NCBI GenBank assembly: GCA_028023455.1
Contig: JAQFVV010000020.1
Coordinates: 7,055,092-7,119,091 of the forward strand
DNA: 64,000 nucleotides
DNA from: Epiperipatus broadwayi
Taxonomy: Eukaryota; Onychophora; Udeonychophora; Euonychophora; Peripatidae
Reading direction: 5' to 3'
Numbering within the stretch: the first letter of the stretch is position 1; each line of letters starts with the position of its first letter. The notes under the pieces were generated by a model. It was given only the letters and a program-made list of their open reading frames with translations, did no database searches and was not told where the DNA came from. Made by a program: the position numbers and the translations under genes. Shown here one piece after another: positions 31,695-41,934 of this stretch.

Positions 31695-33990
31695 TTTCAA
31701 TTATATGACAAATTTAACAATGGCTTATTCGCATTTTTCTGATGTATAGAAATTAGTTTACAATAATTTTAAAGAACATCAAATTATATAGATGAGTTTA
31801 CTTAGAATTTGATTTTTTTTTTTTTTTTTTCAAAAATAAACGTACATTTAAGCTCCCTCTACATTAAATTTATTAAACTACTAGTAGTTGATTATGAAAA
31901 CATTTCTAGTCTCCCGTTCATTCAAATTTTTTTGCTACTCTCGAAACACACTTCAATACATTTGTTTTATCAAATATAACATTATAAAGAAAGCTTATTA
32001 AATCATACAAAAAAAAAAAAAGTTTTAAAATTGTTTGCCATTTATTATTTTTTAACGCAACGTAAACTGATTTTTCTACATTGGAATTCTTTATCTTTTA
32101 ATTGCATTAAGCTCCCAAGTTCCAGCAAATAATTACATTACAAAATGTTTTGAATAAAACCAAGCAAAAATTCTTAGTAGTGGCTTATTTTGTAATCTGT
32201 TTGTACTACAAACAAAGCAGAGATAATACCTTCATTTTAATTAAATCATTAAATTCAGTTTTATCAAAGTTGACAACAAATTTTAATTGCAGAAAATGAT
32301 AATTAAGCATCGATTAGCAATAAACAAAAAAATTTTCAAGTCAAAACAAACATCATTTGAATTTATAATAAATCTCTCTTTTTTTAAAAAAAAAAAATTC
32401 AACGCAGAGTCGGTACCTTAGTGTATAAATGTAATCATTCAAATCACGTGATTTTAATGATCTAGCGATTTTAATAATTATAAAGAAAACCATAAGAAAT
32501 TAGTTTCAATTAACAATATTGAGAGAAAAAAATAAATGGGAATAATGAAATATATTTTATCATTTGCAAAACTGCATTTTTTTTCAAAGACTTTTTTTCA
32601 ATAGTAATTTTATTTACTGTAAAAAATATATAACAAGTATATAAACGATATATATGTAATTGTTTAAAAAAATGTAAATAGGCTTTAAATAGTCAACAAG
32701 ACAAAAGCTTCTTCAACAGCGCTTCTTAAAGGAACAGTGATGAAAAAGGGATTACTCATCAGGTTTAATGCTCTTCCATTGGGGAAAGTTTGAGCGTTCT
32801 CCCATCTTTGTTTTGTCCTTTAACTAAGTAAGGCTAACTAGACTACTAATTTACTAGCCATTATAGGATGAGCGTGACGGTTTGAAAATAAAAAGCAATT
32901 CAGAGTGATTAGAAACTGAAAAAAAAGTTCACGTTTATTTGGACCAAATTCAAACCCAATTATAGGCACAACAAGCAGATGTAATGTAAAGTACCTTCCA
33001 TGTATATAAATTAAATGTGAATGATATGTTTATTTAATAACATAATCTATATTCTGTTTTATAAGAGTTTGTCCATCAGCTCTAGCCAAATGTTCTGAAA
33101 TGAATACTACATTTCCTAGCCGGTATTTCTTTTGTAAATGTTTTTTGTGGGTCCCGAAACTATAGATTTATCAAAGACACAAGCTGCCATCTTGGTTTAC
33201 TTGCAAGTACTGAATATATTCAAAGCTGAAGAAATTCCAAAAAGTAGCATGATTTCCTGTTTATGAGTTATTACTACTTTGCAAGATATAGATTATGAAA
33301 ACTATTTGAAGTAGAAAAATCTTTGTTATATTGTGCACTCATTCAAAACTTGATTTATTCGTTTAAAAATATTAAATTTTTCTATGGACTGGAATATGGA
33401 TGTTAAAGTTATTTATCTACTACATATTTTTCTCTCATATGTATTAAATAATTAAACTTTTTAAAGTTAAGTATAAAAACTTAGTTATTCAAAAGTCTAC
33501 CACACTTTAAAAAGCAGCCATAGTAGAAATAAATTTGGATAAATATATTAAAGTTAGTTAGTGTGCACTAGTTAATTCATTAGCCAAGAGAAGGCTTCCC
33601 AGAACAAAAAAAAATCCTTGGATGTTTGAAGTCAATGACAGGCTAGCTAGTTCTAAAATTTCCTTCTTAGGCTCAGAGCCAACTTTATATGGAATGTTAT
33701 TTTAAAATCAATACCCAATTTAACATTTTATATCATATGCTAATTCACAAAGTGTTATTTAATTTATAAACATAAATAATTTTTGAATAGACTGGAATAG
33801 CAGCTGAAGTTAGCCTTTATCTAACAGAACTCTGCTGTTCACATGGACAGTCAGTCTTACATAGAATGCTATTAAATTTTTAAACAGTTAAATTGACTTG
33901 TACTGCTACTCAGAAAACTGTTACTAACATCATTTATGATTTTTTTGTTAGAAATTTTACATTGTTTATTTTTTATATTTTAAATTTAAA
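31695..33990. other. Intergenic DNA, no gene recognised
   Basis: AT-rich with several A and T homopolymers. About 32700-32900 is less AT-rich, but neither strand gives a recognisable frame or repeat. Confidence 0.4.
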
Positions 33991-33993
33991 ACA

Positions 33994-34091
33994 TTTTTTT
34001 TTTTCATATGTCAAAGCATCGGCCGGGAAGTGAACCTGGGACAACTGCTTGTAAGGCTGCTGTGCTAACCACTCTGCCACCAATGCTTGAC
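33994..34091 (-). mobile_element. tRNA-only SINE, copy 5
   Basis: Minus-strand copy with GTCAAGCATTGGTGGCAGAG, anticodon-region CTTACAAGC, box B AGGTTCACTTCCC, GATGCTTTGACATATG and A-tail. It has the short, tRNA-length form, like copies 2 and 8. Target duplication is unclear because both flanks run into T-rich sequence. Confidence 0.8.
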
Positions 34092-34094
34092 GTT

Positions 34095-34984
34095 TTTTCT
34101 CTCTCATATATATATTTAAGCAGAGTAAAGAAATGAGCTATTTCTAAATATACAATTAAAAATACTGAAAGGGGGCCCTAATAATCATATATTTCAGAAC
34201 ATTCCATCAAACTAAAAAGAGTAAAATGAGTTTAAAATAATGAATCAAATATAATAATAAAGAAAATTAATAATAATAGCAATAAAATAACAAGATAGTA
34301 CTTTTTTTTTTACAATTGCTGTATATTTATCTGGTATTTAACAATCATTCAGTTCAAATAAATGCCTTAATGATTATTACTAATCATTTATTAAGCTAGA
34401 GATTATCATATCTTTCTTAATCGAGATAGTATATACAAGTATTTTAAAACATTGGTTGAAGAAACTGTTAATGGCAAACAATCAAAATGAGTTAATCCAG
34501 GCTAAGCACTTTTGAGCTGTTATCCCTCATAATCATAGCCAAAATAGTAATAGTTCTTGTGATAATATTAAATGGTAATATATCCAAATGTATAAGTAAA
34601 TTAATCAGCTTGTCCATTTTCTGAAGCTAGGGAAGCATGTGTTGTGTCTATTATAAACTTTAAATCCAGTTTAATACTAATAGATCTAATTTTTAATTAA
34701 ACACTTGAACTAATTAATTCAACTTCATCCTCTCTTTTTTTTTATGTAATATCTTTTTTTTAAATTACTTCAACTCCATCACACATTTTTGGCTCAATCT
34801 CGATTCATTAAATTTGATTTACAGGTGTCAAATTGTCTGCACCACAATTTTAACACCATTTACTTCAGGTAAATACATTAATACTAGTAATTATTTATTA
34901 AAGTATCCCAGATGAAAACTTTAAATCCAGTTAAAAATCAATATATCAGTTTTTGAATTAAACATAAACTCATGGAATAATATA
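34095..34984. other. Intergenic DNA, no gene recognised
   Basis: No feature recognised on either strand. Confidence 0.4.
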
Positions 34985-35339
34985 TACACCTGTGTCTCGT
35001 TTTATGCAGTAGATAGATTCCTCAGAAAATCTGCACAAAAGAAATCGCACAAAAATAGACTTAACTTACCTTGAAAAATGGGGGATACGAACTGTCATTT
35101 TCCAAAAATCGCATAAAAGCAAAGCAACAACGTAAAATTACTTTAAAATTCGCATAAAAAAAAAAATATGACTAATAAAAAATTTCAAATTTGAAAAAAA
35201 ATTGATACAAGACAAACTTTTTTTACTTTTTTTATTAACTACAGTATTTAATTTTATTTAAAACAATATATTTTTATGCATAATTTATAATTTTTTCATA
35301 CATGTACGGTATTTTAATTATTATTGCTATTTGAGACAT

Positions 35340-35402
35340 CAGATTTGTCATGATGTGATGTGATGTGAGGTACTGTAGCTTCTCCTTAAACAAAGTCAAG
35401 AG
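35340..35402 (-). repeat. LINE 3'-end scrap
   Basis: GATGTGATGTGATGTGA followed by GCTTCTCCTTAAAC and AAAGTCAAGA matches 62853-62902, the 3' terminus of the LINE at the right edge of the window, in the same orientation. It is a severely 5'-truncated copy ending in the same 5-bp microsatellite. Confidence 0.7.
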
Positions 35403-36061
35403 GAAATACAATTAAAACGTTTTCCAATCACTGTTGATCCTTCCCATTTCACTAAGCGATTTAAAATTGAAATTTTTGTTTCCAAAGAAATTCATTTTCT
35501 TGGGTGTTTTTTTTTCTCTCTGTTAGAATAAACTAAAAGTTTAAAATTTAAGAACTTAGACTTACGATAATAAAAAGACACTGACTCACCACTGTTGGGC
35601 AAATTTAATTAAAACTAACAATTAAAAATTAAATTCTTATTTTTGTCTTTCATTTCTTAATTTTCAATTCCGTTTAAAAAATCAAATTTCATCGTTTCAC
35701 ATCATCTCGTTATGTAATTTTTAAATTGTTAATTACAATTGAAAATCAGATTTTAATTGTCAAATTTAATTGTGTCCACTTGCTGTTACTCACCTTTTAA
35801 AAATAAACTTGTGGACACTAAATGATTAATTGATTACGTACTCATTTTATAAAAAGCAAAAATAGAATGTGATTTAAAATGCAAAAACAACAATAAACAT
35901 AGTATTTTTCATCTATAACGTTTGAACAGATTTACATTATAGTCTTGTAAAATTTAATGTGTGTATATAAAATGGGGAAATTCTGATTTTAAGTGAATTA
36001 TGAACTTCTTTATTACATAAAATCTATTAGGGTACTATTATAAAGCACTGAAAATATTGAA

Positions 36062-36190
36062 ATTATTAGATGGAAGTCGAACTCCGATAATGCACTATTA
36101 CTTTAAATATGGCATGAGTGCGCGAAATTTATAATATTAAAGTAATAGGACATTATCAGAGCTCCAACTTCTGATCTAATAATTTTTATC
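36062..36190. repeat. Hairpin inside the mariner-like element
   Basis: The arms ATTATTAGATGGAAGTCGAA and TCCGATAATG...ATTACTTTAA are matched inversely by TTAAAGTAATAGGACATTAT and CAACTTCTGATCTAATAAT. Loop near 36115-36130. Confidence 0.75.
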
Positions 36191-36294
36191 GCATAAAAGA
36201 AAACCGCATACAAAGATATTAAGAAGAATCATGAATCGCATAACTTCAAAATCGCATTAAATAAATCCGCATAAAACGAGACCTGGGTGTATAT

Positions 36295-36600
36295 AAAATG
36301 GTCAGTTTATGAAGTGATTCTTGATATATGAATCTTTTACCAGGTGATGCTTCTGAATTAGTACTTTAAACTTAATGTGACCTAAGAGAGAAACATGAGA
36401 ATACCTTTATCATACCACAAACAAATTTCATATTCTAAATACTATAACCCTTAGAGATAATTTCCAAATTTAATAATATTCAAAATTAGTATTTATGACA
36501 ACAAAGTTTAAAATACAGTTCTATTATGTCAAACAACCAATTGAAAATGAGTGCTATAAAAAATTGTTTCTAAACTTCATGTTTAAATATTAAAAAAAAT
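36295..36600. other. AT-rich spacer
   Basis: No feature recognised. Confidence 0.4.
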
Positions 36601-36603
36601 TAT

Positions 36604-36885
36604 GTCATCATCATCAACCATTATTAATCCACTGCAGGATGAAGGTCTCTCCAAGTTCAATCCATCCTCTCTGATCTTTAGCTTCTCTTCTCCACATCAC
36701 TCTTGCACACTTTCTTATTTCATCCATCCATCTCATGTGTGGTCTCTTTCTGGGTCTTTTACAATCTCTTGGAATCCAGTTTAAGATTTCAATTGTCCAT
36801 CTATTATCATCTCTTCTTGAAATATGTACAGTCCAACTCCACTTCAGTCTTTTAATTTTTTCAATGAGGTCAGTAACTTTTTTCT
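36604..36885 (-). pseudogene. RTE-like LINE 3' fragment
   Basis: On the minus strand this is about 85% similar by eye to 50790-51090: TTACTGACCTCATTGAAAAA, then a frame with LKWSWTVHISRRDDNRWTI, KPRKRPHMRWMDEIRKCARV and SWIELGETFILQW, ending in a GATGATGATGA repeat. That is the RTE C-terminal tail. The plus-strand ORFs at 36602-36938 are shadows. Confidence 0.75.
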
Positions 36886-36889
36886 ATAA

Positions 36890-38180
36890 TAATTTCATAT
36901 TATTATATATGTGTGTGTGTGTTTTGTTATCAAAGTGAGCCTAATTTATATATAATATATGAAGATAAGAAACATTAGTTTTTTAATTCTTTACAATATT
37001 ACCATTTTTTAGTATTTTACTTGATCCTGAATATGCATAATATCACATAAGTTTAATCAATTTATGTAGGTTCGAGTAAGAGTTAGATTTGTAGAGAAAG
37101 ATTAAAATCAAGGACCTACTATGCACAGAGTTGTGAACCATGGATAAAAACATTTGTTATGTATTTCAATATATTGAGTTTTACCATTATCAATAAAAAT
37201 ATAATTCAGTATTCATTAATAATTCAGTCAGCTATCAACAAGGAGACAAAAAATAATGTGCATGGGAAAATAGGTCCACATAAATTCTCAATATCAAAAT
37301 AATATGAAGAGGCAGCTGTGATTTGGAATCTGATCAGTAATATATAACAACAGTGGTTTGTATCACTTCATAAGTTGATCCACTATTTATGTTCATGCAT
37401 AAATAATTAAACCAGGAAAATAAATTTGATATGAATACAAAAGACATAATGAATAAATCATTATATTTCAGGCTTTTCCTGTAATGTAATTACAGATTAA
37501 AACAATTTAGAGTATGCATATCATTACCTTTAACCTCTGAGCATTAGAAATACTACATCTGCATATTTAATCTTAATATAATCACTATATCTTTAATAGC
37601 TTAAACCATTCACAAGTGACATTAATTTTTATCATATGTGTAAATAAGTATATACACACATCTCAACTTCAATATCTATATAAATTACTGACAAATAAAT
37701 TCTTATATTCAAATTATTATTCATAAAAGTTATATCAAAGTATTTGAACATTTTAACACATATAAGGAGGAATTTAAAATAATTATCAATCACAGATCAG
37801 TCCTGCTACTGGACAATCTCAATTCTCCATATTCATTCAAATTTATGCAAAATTATTATTATACCTTAAACTAGAATGATTTAGATTTTATAGCACCTAA
37901 TTCATTTATTAACACATCTATTATGTAATTTTTTTATTTGCAGTACTTTTAATCATCAATAAATATATAAAAAGTTCATTATCTAAAGCCCTTTGCCTAC
38001 GACTATCTAGAAATTTTCGACTTTCAGCTGAATTTGCGCGTAATTAGTAAACATCATACATACGGGACTTACTTCTTTCTTTGCACCATTTTGTTTTCTA
38101 CGAGAATATCTACGAATTTTTTCTGTACGACAATCTTTAGATTTTTTATGAATATTTTTAGTGAAGGGTACCTAAAAAAA
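36890..38180. other. Intergenic DNA, no gene recognised
   Basis: Includes a TG repeat near 36909-36922. No recognised coding region or repeat. Confidence 0.4.
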
Positions 38181-38187
38181 AATTTTA

Positions 38188-39415
38188 GGTAATCCTGACG
38201 TTTAGCGCCCCGAACAATTCTCCCTCTATTTTTAAAAAAATTAACTATTTTTTCACTATGTAACTATATCCAAGTGTAAATGCTAATAAAAAAAGATTAA
38301 AAAAAATACTTACATTTACATGCGTATTTTTCACGTATAGCGGTCTTTGCTGTATATAGAACTGTAAATAAATGACGTATATTAACTGTAAATGTTTTTC
38401 CGTAAAGAAGAATAAATAACAAGAAAACAAACTTACATTTTTAGGAGTAATTGGAAGCCACACAAGCGAGGAAATGCACGAAAAGCCACACAAGCGAGAA
38501 AATGCACGAAAAGGTCGTCGCGTGCGTGCAGATTTCTGAAAGAAAATTCCTGCAGGTAGGATGAGAACAAAGGTGTGCTCATCCCAAATTGGTATTTTAG
38601 CTTATGCTGGGGGCCCCCCCGGGAAATGCGACAGAGTGGACATAGGCATAATTGCCACGGCGGTCAAGCAAAAGTAGTTCAGAATTTGTCTCGTGTCACA
38701 AATGACGCGTGACCAAATTGCGTGAGTCTAAATACAGCCTAAAAAAGTAATTATTTTTTTGGTTATTTATTATTCTTTATGTAATTGCAGAGTATATGTA
38801 ACTATAAATGTCTTTTTTACATGAAGATGAATAAATAAAATGGATGTAACAAAACTTAATTTTTTAGGCTCTATTTAGTCTCACGCAAAGTTGCTATAAA
38901 AATTATGAACTACTGTACTTTGGTCATTTGTGACACGTGACAAATTCTGAACTACTTTTGCTTGACCGCGTGGAATTATGCCTATGTCCACTCTGTCGCA
39001 TAGCATAAGCTAAAATACCAATTTGGGATGAGCACACCTTTGTTCTCATCCTACCTGCAGGAATTTTCTTTCAGAAATCTGCACGCACGCGACGACCTTT
39101 TCGTGCATTTCCTCGCTTGTGTGGCTTCCAATTACTCCTAAAAATGTAAGTTTGTTTTCTTGTTATTTATTCTTCTTTACGGAAAAACATTTACAGTTAA
39201 TATACGTCATTTATTTACAGTTCTATATACAGCAAAGACCGCTATACGTGAAAAATACGCATGTAAATGTAAGTATTTTTTTTAATCTTTTTTTATTAGC
39301 ATTTACACTTGGATATAGTTACATACACTTTTTTTTTTAGGTGTGAAAAAATAGTTAGTTGATTTTTTTAAAAATAGAGGGCGAATTGTTCGGGACGCTA
39401 AAAGTCAGGATTACC
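38188..39415. mobile_element. Foldback DNA element with about 560-bp inverted arms
   Basis: The left arm (38188-38751) and right arm (38857-39415) are near-identical inverse copies, starting GGTAATCCTGAC. The spacer is itself partly palindromic, so complementarity runs to within a few bases of the centre (about 38797). The left arm has a 27-bp duplication (GCCACACAAGCGAG...AATGCACGAAAA twice, 38454-38511) and a GGGGGCCCCCCC run (38610-38621) that the right arm lacks. The duplicated ORFs at 38245-38493 and 39119-39340 are the same sequence in both arms and are not genes. No transposase. Confidence 0.85.
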
Positions 39416-39443
39416 AAATACGCTATAGAATGATAAATTATAA

Positions 39444-39641
39444 AATTTTATATGTGCTGAGACAAATAAATATGCTGTAGAATGGAAAAAAGTTTGGGAT
39501 TGGGGTAATCTGTCACCCCGTGAGCTGATGCATTTTTGCCATGATTATAAATATGAAAGTGTATCACGCGTGACCAAGTTTGAATTTATGGACAAATTAT
39601 TGCATCAGCCCGGACTTGCTAATGTTATGACCCGCAATTGA
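39444..39641 (+). CDS. Exon-like ORF, unidentified (possible host terminal exon)
   Basis: A frame open from 39444 ends at TGA 39639-39641 and reads KYAVEWKKVWDWGN, LSPRELMHFCHDYKYES, VSRVTKFEFMDKLLHQPG. Codon and base composition are distinctly protein-like compared with the surrounding AT-rich DNA. An AG acceptor candidate lies at 39478-39479 (GCTGTAG), although without a good pyrimidine tract. I do not recognise the family. It lies directly beside the foldback element, so it may also be a transposon-linked relic. Confidence 0.35.
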   Translation, partial: NFICAETNKYAVEWKKVWDWGNLSPRELMHFCHDYKYESVSRVTKFEFMDKLLHQPGLANVMTRN

Positions 39642-39661
39642 TTTGTGTCAATTTTAGGCAA

Positions 39662-40062
39662 GTAATATAGGATATTATATAGATTTTCTGGCTTCCTCAA
39701 TCCATTCACTTATTGTTACAGTGTCATGTATTTGAACTCAGCCTTTCTTCATATCGTTTATGCAAAATAATAAATATATATACAAGTTTATGCTACACAA
39801 CTGGAATTTCATGTAATATAGGATATTTTATGCACACTTTCTGGCTTCATCAATCCATCCATTCTGTGTTATAGGTGCCATATATTTGAACTCAGCCTTT
39901 CTTCATATCTTTTATGCAAAATAATAAATATATATACAAGTTTATGCTATGCAACTGGAATTTCATGTAATATATGATATTTTATACACAGTTTCTGGCT
40001 TCAATCCATCCACTCTGTGTTATAGTGCCATGTATTTGAACTCAGCCTTCTTCCACACATGT
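39662..40062. repeat. Tandem repeat, about 152-bp unit, 2.6 copies
   Basis: Units start GTAATATAGGATATT near 39662, 39813 and 39967, each with TTCTGGCTTC, AATCCATCCA, TTTGAACTCAGCC and, in the first two, TATATATACAAGTTTATGCT. Copies differ by point changes and small indels. Confidence 0.9.
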
Positions 40063-40205
40063 AATCATTGTTAATAATAATAAAAAATTATCTTTATTGA
40101 TTTATTTTTATTCATTTTATTTTTTATGACTTTGATATTTATTTATTTTTGAATACACTGTTCTGTTACTTTTTTCTCCACTAAAAACCATTCTTTATTG
40201 TTATA

Positions 40206-40304
40206 GATACTTTTGCACAAATGAACACATCTGGTTCTAGAATGAAAATGGACCACAGCAAGGCCACTGTTTTAGCAATTTTCTCAATGAAAAATTACCT
40301 CAGG
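40206..40304 (+). CDS. Exon-like segment with both splice signals, unidentified
   Basis: An acceptor TTCTTTATTGTTATAG ends at 40205 and a donor CAG|GTAAGA lies at 40302-40308. The 99 bp between are open in the frame reading MNTSGSRMKMDHSKATVLAI then FSMKNYLR. The composition is less AT-rich than its flanks. No family is recognised. It could be an internal host exon or a relic of a transposon gene. Confidence 0.3.
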
Positions 40305-40309
40305 TAAGA

Positions 40310-41930
40310 CTTCCAATACATCATTCTTTTTGTTATTTTGTGACAGATGTGATGAAGCTGTTTATGAAATTGTCATTTTATCATTTGAATTTCAAAATTT
40401 AGGATTTGTGAATCAGTGTAAAAATAAACATTCTTAAAACTATTAAAAATATTTTTTTCTTAACTTTTTCTTTATGAAATGACTATATTAGCAGCTTCAT
40501 TACATTCTTTCATATATGACCTTTCTTTTAATGCATGTTTTTTTTATATTTATTACATTAAAACAATAAATATCTAAGTTATTATAGTTAGGGTAAATTT
40601 TTCTAAAAATTAACAATGACCGCCTGGTTTTCAAAGGGTTTTAATATTTAATTTTTTTTTTTAGATATCTTAATTAAGAATTTATATTCAGTACCCAAAA
40701 GATATAAATTATATGAACCACATCATAAATAAATAAATAAAAAATATCCAAATATATACAATAGCTTTATAAACTAAGAGTTTTTATAGAAATTTTTTTT
40801 ATTTATAAAATGTTTTACATGCTAATGAAGAATTCTGATATGATCTAGCATGTTTAAATTAGAATCCCGTTTACAAAAGGAGATACATTTAATACATTTC
40901 ATTTGTGTTTTTCAGAGTACTGATTGGAAATTTACAGTTTGTTTTGGCAGTGATTTTTTTCTTTTTAATCAAACAATTTGAATACAATCACAATAATAAT
41001 AAGTGGCATTCCATAGTCATAATATCAAAATAAAGGCATTTCAAGGCATTCCATGTAAAGCTGACTTTCAGCCCTATGAAAACTTGTCACTGAACTTCAA
41101 TGATTCAAGAAGTTTGTTTTTTTGCTTTGAAGTAGCCTTCTGGTTAATAAATTAACTAATGCACACCAACTAACAATTTTATTTAGTCAAATCTATTTCT
41201 ATTGTGACTTTTTAAAAAAAAAAAAAATTAAAATACTCATTATATCATTGACTGTTCTAGCACTTAATCCATTTTTTATGATTTGTTTCCTTTCTTTTTT
41301 ACATTACACTCGTAAATTCATTAACTATATATTGTTTATAAATTTCTTATTTCCAAATTAATTAAAATAAAACCACACAATTACAATAGCTTTTTTTTAA
41401 AAATAATTTTGTAATAAAATTTTGCTTTGTTTCCAAAATTAGCAGTTTATCTTAAATTATCTCAGATATATTTAGGAACTTTTATTATTTTAAATTTACC
41501 TGATCAATTTGGCTGGCATCTATAGTTTTCCAATTGATTTTCTTCCTAAATACTGTACTTTTAAAAAAATACTGTAAACTAAATTATTTTTTTATAAATA
41601 AAATAAATATTCTATGGTCAACTAATATTCATGTCCAGATTGTAATCTTAATTGGATCGATCATTCATCACAACAGTCCAATGGATATATGAATAGTTAT
41701 GAGAAACAAGGATGATAGATGATGATGTTCAGAGAATCTGATTGTTGTACACATTTTAAATATATATATTACTAAAATATTTATTCATATACACTTGTAC
41801 TTGTTATAATTATATATAAACACAACAGATTTGGCACAGCCATGGCTGAGGGTTATTTAAATCTTTGTCCTTATTTACCAAAAATCAGCGGCTAATATTA
41901 TTAGTGTTTCAATAAAGTTTAAAGAATCAA
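40310..41930. other. Intergenic or intronic AT-rich DNA
   Basis: No gene, tRNA or repeat family recognised. Confidence 0.4.
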
Positions 41931-41934
41931 ATAT

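Larger units (their letters stand above)
34987..36289. mobile_element. Mariner-like non-autonomous TIR element (about 1.3 kb)
   Basis: The ends CACCTGTGTCTCGTTTTATG (left) and its inverse GCATAAAACGAGACCTGGGTG (right) match at 18 of 22 positions. TA dinucleotides flank both sides, fitting Tc1/mariner insertion. GCATAAAA/GCACAAAA motifs are repeated inside both ends. The interior lacks a transposase. It holds a LINE 3' scrap (35348-35400) and a strong hairpin at about 36062-36190. Confidence 0.7.

Noticed and set aside
38245-39340. Two similar ORFs on opposite strands (38245-38493 and 39119-39340)
   Set aside because: They are the same stretch in the two arms of the foldback element and encode no recognisable domain.
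39662-40062. Regularly repeated units suggesting a CRISPR-like array
   Set aside because: The units are 152 bp, contiguous and without distinct spacers; this is an ordinary tandem repeat in a eukaryotic genome.
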